Assembly: GCF_039536325.1 (NCBI RefSeq)
Contig: NZ_BAAAYO010000021.1
Span: forward strand, 310,001 to 374,000
Source of the DNA: Paenibacillus_AB hodogayensis
GTDB taxonomy: Bacteria > Bacillota > Bacilli > Paenibacillales > NBRC-103111
DNA length: 64,000 nt
Direction of reading: 5' to 3'
Positions within the stretch are counted from its first letter, which is position 1. Every line of letters starts with the position of its first letter. A model generated the notes under the pieces. That model did no database searches and was not told the DNA's origin. It saw only the letters and a list, made by a program, of their open reading frames with translations. A program made the position numbers and the translations under genes. This document shows, in pieces, positions 60,621-64,000 of the stretch.

Positions 60621-61961
60621 ATGAGAACGTCGAATAGATGGCGATTTATTGTGCCGGCTGTTGCAATAGCCACGATCGTATCGGGCTGCGGAGCCGGAAG
60701 CACTACCAAGGAACAGTCTAACCCCGTAGAGCAAGCCAAAACAGGAATCGATTACAATGAAGCGGTAGAGTTGTCGATTTATGCCAGCAGCTCCTCTTTC
60801 ACGGAGGAACTATTTAAAACGAGAATAGAGGAGCACGTTCGCAAAAAATTTCCGAACTACAAGCTCAAATATGTCAAACCAGGATCCATGACAGTTCCGG
60901 ATATGATCGCAACGAACAATGTACCAGATATTTTCTTGTTCGCTTTACCGGAGATGCAAAAAAACTTGTTTCCGAACGGGCTTCAATACGATTTAACGGA
61001 ATTGATCAATAAGTATAATGTTGACTTGAACCGGTTTGAGCCCGGTCTTTTGCAAACGTTCCGCGAAGTGTCGGGCGAAGGAAAGCTATACGGTTTGCCG
61101 GAAAGCACAAATCCACACGTCATGTTTTACAACAAAGACCTCTATGATAAATTCGGTGTTCCATACCCGAAAAACGGAATGACATGGGACGAAGCTTACG
61201 AGATGAGCCGCAAGCTGACGAGCTTTCAGGAGGGCGTTTCATACAAAGGGGTAGCGCTTTTCTTTCGTACCGTTCTCTCTAATAACGAAGATTCGTTGCC
61301 GCTGATCGATGCAAAAACGGAACGGGCTTCTGTCAATACGGCGCAATGGAAGAAGCAGTTCGATAATCTGAAACGGTTTTACGAATTAAACGGTATGCTG
61401 ACCGGATACAAGCCCGGATCGGATGGAGGGACCGAGCTGACGTCCTTCTATACGGATAAGAATATGGCTGCCATCGTTTCTCCTTTTTCCGGATACACGA
61501 GAGACGGCATGAAGGATATGAACTGGAACATGGTTTCCGTGCCGGTACATTCTGAGAATAAGGGGGTTGGACTGCAGGTAGAGCCTAGAGGGATATTTAT
61601 TGCAAACACAAGCAAAGTGAAGGAACAGGCCTTCCATGTATTGATGCATGTATTGTCCGACGAGGTGGAATTGGCCAACAGTAAGGCCGGGAAAACGACA
61701 AGCTTAAACAATGAAACGATTGTAAAATCGTTCGCCTCCGAGATTGATTTGCTGAAGGGCAAAAACACAAGCGCCGTCTTTTACAACAAAGTTGCTCCCA
61801 GTCCCCAAGCTCCCGCATTGTCCACGAACGCCGGCAATTTGCTCAGCAAGGAATTCGACGCAGTCATTCAAGGCAATAAGGATGTCAACACGGCCCTCAG
61901 AAATGCGGAGGATACGATTAACAAAGCTATTGAAGAGGAAATTGCAAAAACGCGTAAATGA
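60621..61961 (+). CDS. Extracellular sugar-binding lipoprotein of the FAD-oxidoreductase cluster
   Basis: A 446-residue family-1 binding protein with lipobox 'TIVSGC' (Cys23). Features: 'VPDIFLFALPEMQKNLFPNG', 'NPHVMFYNKDLYDKFGVPYP', and the shared C-terminus 'KDVNTALRNAEDTINKAIEE'. AAGGAG lies about ten bases before the ATG. It is the last gene of the FAD-FAD-AraC-binding protein set and is followed by a dispersed hairpin repeat that probably terminates transcription. As with the others, permease genes are absent. Confidence 0.94.
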   Translation: MRTSNRWRFIVPAVAIATIVSGCGAGSTTKEQSNPVEQAKTGIDYNEAVELSIYASSSSFTEELFKTRIEEHVRKKFPNYKLKYVKPGSMTVPDMIATNNVPDIFLFALPEMQKNLFPNGLQYDLTELINKYNVDLNRFEPGLLQTFREVSGEGKLYGLPESTNPHVMFYNKDLYDKFGVPYPKNGMTWDEAYEMSRKLTSFQEGVSYKGVALFFRTVLSNNEDSLPLIDAKTERASVNTAQWKKQFDNLKRFYELNGMLTGYKPGSDGGTELTSFYTDKNMAAIVSPFSGYTRDGMKDMNWNMVSVPVHSENKGVGLQVEPRGIFIANTSKVKEQAFHVLMHVLSDEVELANSKAGKTTSLNNETIVKSFASEIDLLKGKNTSAVFYNKVAPSPQAPALSTNAGNLLSKEFDAVIQGNKDVNTALRNAEDTINKAIEEEIAKTRK

Positions 61962-61999
61962 ATTGATATGTGATTCCTTAAACACAACTTAAGCACAAT

Positions 62000-62052
62000 C
62001 AGCGGCAGTCTACGACTTATTTTCGAGTCCTAGTCTGCCGTTGCTGCTTTTA
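62000..62052 (+). repeat. Dispersed terminator-like hairpin, copy 2
   Basis: CAGCGGCAG (62000-62008) pairs with CTGCCGTTG (62035-62043), followed by CTGCTTTT. It shares CAGCGGCAGTCTA-x-GACTT with copy 1 at 34668. Confidence 0.7.
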
Positions 62053-62090
62053 AGAAGTCAGTCCAGTCCGCCATAATATTTTTGCGCATG

Positions 62091-62119
62091 TTGACAAAAG
62101 AATGGAGTGAGTCTAATAT
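62091..62119 (+). promoter_or_regulatory. Promoter of the flavin monooxygenase gene with direct repeats
   Basis: TTGACA (62091-62096), 17 bases, TAATAT (62114-62119). ACGTTAAA occurs twice just after it (62125-62132 and 62144-62151), a possible repressor site, perhaps for the TetR protein encoded downstream. Confidence 0.7.
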
Positions 62120-62165
62120 TATATACGTTAAATAAATCTAACAACGTTAAAGGAGCTGTTGAAGG

Positions 62166-63401
62166 ATGCGTACATTTTCTGTAGCTATTATTGGAGGCGG
62201 GCTTGGCGGGCTTGCTCTGGCCCAAAGTTTAAAGAAAAATAATATCGACTTTCATGTCTATGAAAAAGAGCCGTCCACTACATTTCGCCAAACAGGATAC
62301 CGCATTAAATTGAATCCTAATGGTACCGCTGCGCTTGAAAATTGCTTGCCGAGTCATCTATACGAACTTTATCTCGCTACTTCCGTTATGACCCCGCCCC
62401 ATCCTGTATTCCTAGACGCTGATTCCTTGAAACCGAGCGGGGAACCTCGAAGAATGAATGATGATCAAACTAAAAAAATCCTTCCTTCCGTGAATCGGTT
62501 TACCTTTAGAGAAGTGCTGCTTGGAGAATTGGGTGAAAATATTCATTTTGGCTACCGGTTCACGCACTACGAGAAGTTGGACAACGGGCAAATCAGAGCT
62601 TGGTTTGATAATGGGGAGCACATCGACGCAGATATACTCGTGGGAGCTGACGGCGGTGCGTCCAGGATTCGGAATCAATATAAGCCGGGAATTGAAATTT
62701 TCGATACGGGAGGTAGGGTATTATATACAAAGGTTTTCTTGGACGAACAACGAAGAAAGGAATTGAACTTACTTACCGGCCCAGAAATGCGAGGAGTCCG
62801 GAATCCGGATGAAGAAGCTCCGGCCATGCTGCTTTTTGAGGATATGGCCTTCCAACAGCCTCTGGAGAAGATTACGGATTCCTTGGCTCCTCAGGTGACA
62901 ATCACTCCGCAAAAAGACTATCTTTATGTTGCATTTGCCGGGTCGCCGGAATGGTTCCAGATTCCTGATGAACAGCTTTTCCATCTAAGCGGTTCAGAAT
63001 TGTTGCAACTCGCACAAGAGAGAACCCGGGAGTGGCATCCGCAAGTCAAACGCATGCTTGAATTGGCCGAACCCGAATTAACGGGAGTCTACCATCTTCG
63101 TAATGTGACGCCATATAAGCCGTGGAAGGAAACGACGCAGGTCGTACTGCTCGGCGATGCTCTACACCCAATGACTCCTGTCGGTATCGGGGGAAATGCG
63201 GCATTGTTTGATGCAAGCGAGCTGTCCAGGGAACTGGTTCAAGCGAAAAACGAAAATAAAGAATTGATGGCCGCACTTCGGGATTATGAATTATCCGCAA
63301 TCCAACGAGGCACGAGGGATGTTCGACTATCTGCGCAAGCTGGCGAGCAGATGTTTAATCAAAAGCCATTGCCAGATGAAGATATGGTTATCGAGGATTA
63401 A
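62166..63401 (+). CDS. FAD-dependent class A monooxygenase
   Basis: A 411-residue flavoprotein of the PHBH-fold group (TetX, zeaxanthin-epoxidase and aromatic hydroxylase relatives). It has the GxGxxG motif 'IIGGGLGGLALAQSL' (residues ~8-22), the D-G motif 'ILVGADGGASRIRNQY' (~158) and the second FAD motif 'VVLLGDALHPMTPVGIGGNA' (~335). Typical substrates are aromatic rings or antibiotics. AAAGGAG precedes the ATG. A TetR-family gene follows 134 bases later on the same strand. Regulation of this gene by that TetR protein is likely, as the promoter has repeats. Confidence 0.93.
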   Translation: MRTFSVAIIGGGLGGLALAQSLKKNNIDFHVYEKEPSTTFRQTGYRIKLNPNGTAALENCLPSHLYELYLATSVMTPPHPVFLDADSLKPSGEPRRMNDDQTKKILPSVNRFTFREVLLGELGENIHFGYRFTHYEKLDNGQIRAWFDNGEHIDADILVGADGGASRIRNQYKPGIEIFDTGGRVLYTKVFLDEQRRKELNLLTGPEMRGVRNPDEEAPAMLLFEDMAFQQPLEKITDSLAPQVTITPQKDYLYVAFAGSPEWFQIPDEQLFHLSGSELLQLAQERTREWHPQVKRMLELAEPELTGVYHLRNVTPYKPWKETTQVVLLGDALHPMTPVGIGGNAALFDASELSRELVQAKNENKELMAALRDYELSAIQRGTRDVRLSAQAGEQMFNQKPLPDEDMVIED

Positions 63402-63534
63402 TTTCAGCCTTTCGGCCATACGTTCTCCATCCCATTCGCTTATCTCGTTGCGCTGGTGTTGGGCTTGTTTTACCAAACCCTGGCCCACTTAAGCTATAAT
63501 AAGGTGTAAAAGAAATGCGATTGGAGCTGACAGA

Positions 63535-64000
63535 ATGAAGCCGCAGCGCAGGCCCCATATATCTGAAGAGAAAATCACAGAAGCTTCTTGGAAGCTGCTT
63601 GCTTCCCAAGGTATCGAGCAATTTACGATGAGAAGTCTCGCCACAGAACTCCATGTTCAAGCGCCAACGATTTATTGGTATTTCAAGAACAAGCAAATTT
63701 TGTACCAAGCGCTCGCGAACGAAGTCGCACGAGAGATCATTCGCGATCTTCCTGAGACCGGAGCATGGAGGGAACGGCTGCTGGTAAGCATACAAGTCAT
63801 TCGCCAGAAGCTGAAAAAGTTCCCATGCTCCGCTCAGATTCTCGTGAAGTCGCGTCCCGAGTCCGATTATTTGCAGTTGTTCGACTGCCTGCTGCAACTG
63901 ATCGAGCCGACGCCGTTATCGGACAAGCAAAAGTTTTCATATATGACTTCTGTGTTCAATTTTGTGATCCATTATGCCATAGACGAGTATGAACAGCGTA
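63535..64000 (+). CDS. TetR family regulator (cut by right edge)
   Basis: The first ~155 codons of a TetR regulator; the frame is open to the window end. The helix-turn-helix is at residues ~30-52 ('FTMRSLATELHVQAPTIYWY', then 'FKNKQIL'). The ligand domain begins with 'WRERLLVSIQVIRQKLKKFP' and looks like the tetracycline-repressor-type C-terminal group. The ATG is preceded by TTGGAGCTGACAGA. A -10 box TATAAT lies at 63495-63500 with no good -35. It follows the flavin monooxygenase gene and may repress it. Confidence 0.9.
   Translation, partial: MKPQRRPHISEEKITEASWKLLASQGIEQFTMRSLATELHVQAPTIYWYFKNKQILYQALANEVAREIIRDLPETGAWRERLLVSIQVIRQKLKKFPCSAQILVKSRPESDYLQLFDCLLQLIEPTPLSDKQKFSYMTSVFNFVIHYAIDEYEQR

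Noticed and set aside
1..64000. CRISPR arrays, tRNA or rRNA genes, prophage or transposase genes
   Set aside because: No regularly spaced repeats, no cloverleaf-type or rRNA sequences and no transposase, integrase or phage motifs were seen on either strand.

Overview
The window looks like a chromosomal segment of a carbohydrate-degrading Paenibacillus-type Firmicute. The evidence is strong AGGAGG-type ribosome binding sites, TTGACA/TATAAT promoters, many orphan family-1 solute-binding lipoproteins, several cupin-AraC regulators, Tat-exported beta-helix proteins, and glycoside hydrolase families (GH31, GH38, GH88/105, a FIMAH-tailed hydrolase). The species assignment is an inference from gene content and style. 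No rRNA, tRNA, CRISPR array, transposase or phage gene was seen.

Layout. 1-5 kb: the end of a sugar-binding lipoprotein gene, an internally deleted glycosidase, an AraC regulator and a Tat-exported beta-helix protein. 5-8.3 kb: a GntR regulator divergent from a DMT exporter with a perfect 30-bp palindrome between them, then an AraC/effector-domain regulator. 8.3-11.4 kb: a GNAT acetyltransferase joined to a large C-terminal region through an in-phase A-AAA-AAG slippery site and a stop codon. 11.5-14.7 kb: an amidohydrolase-Rieske operon flanked by two paralogous AraC regulators. 15-24.3 kb: a GH88/105-type unsaturated uronyl hydrolase with a binding protein, an SDR reductase, then a binding protein, a binding-protein remnant and a GH38 alpha-mannosidase. 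24.6-34.6 kb: a more AT-rich stretch of stress and housekeeping genes (azoreductase, ArsR/AHSA1 pair, ECF sigma/anti-sigma, a two-gene ABC exporter with a MarR regulator, TetR genes and fragments, a ketopantoate-reductase-like gene). 35-49.9 kb: a second carbohydrate region (Gfo/Idh oxidoreductase plus nitrilase; esterase plus binding protein divergent from a GH31-AraC fusion; another binding protein; Crp/redoxin pair; AraC plus Tat beta-helix protein). 50-56.8 kb: a copper-amine-oxidase-N/DUF3298-type secreted protein, a decayed aminoglycoside-phosphotransferase-like gene, an SRPBCC protein, rifampin phosphotransferase, and a second ArsR/AHSA1 pair. 57-64 kb: two overlapping FAD oxidoreductase genes (one with a HEAT-like tail), an AraC regulator, a binding protein, a flavin monooxygenase and a TetR gene cut by the window edge.

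How the parts may work together. The carbohydrate islands repeat one theme: an AraC-type sensor, an exported or cytoplasmic polysaccharide-acting enzyme, and a solute-binding lipoprotein without its own permease genes. The binding proteins share a C-terminal signature and may dock to a permease encoded elsewhere. The most unusual gene is the 974-residue protein at 40907-43831. It is a GH31 glycosidase fold whose two catalytic aspartates appear replaced by Ser357 and Thr424, fused to an AraC DNA-binding domain. It is best read as a dead-enzyme sugar sensor. Two promoters (43.9 kb and 47.9 kb) share an almost identical block directly upstream of the -35 box, which suggests a common activator.
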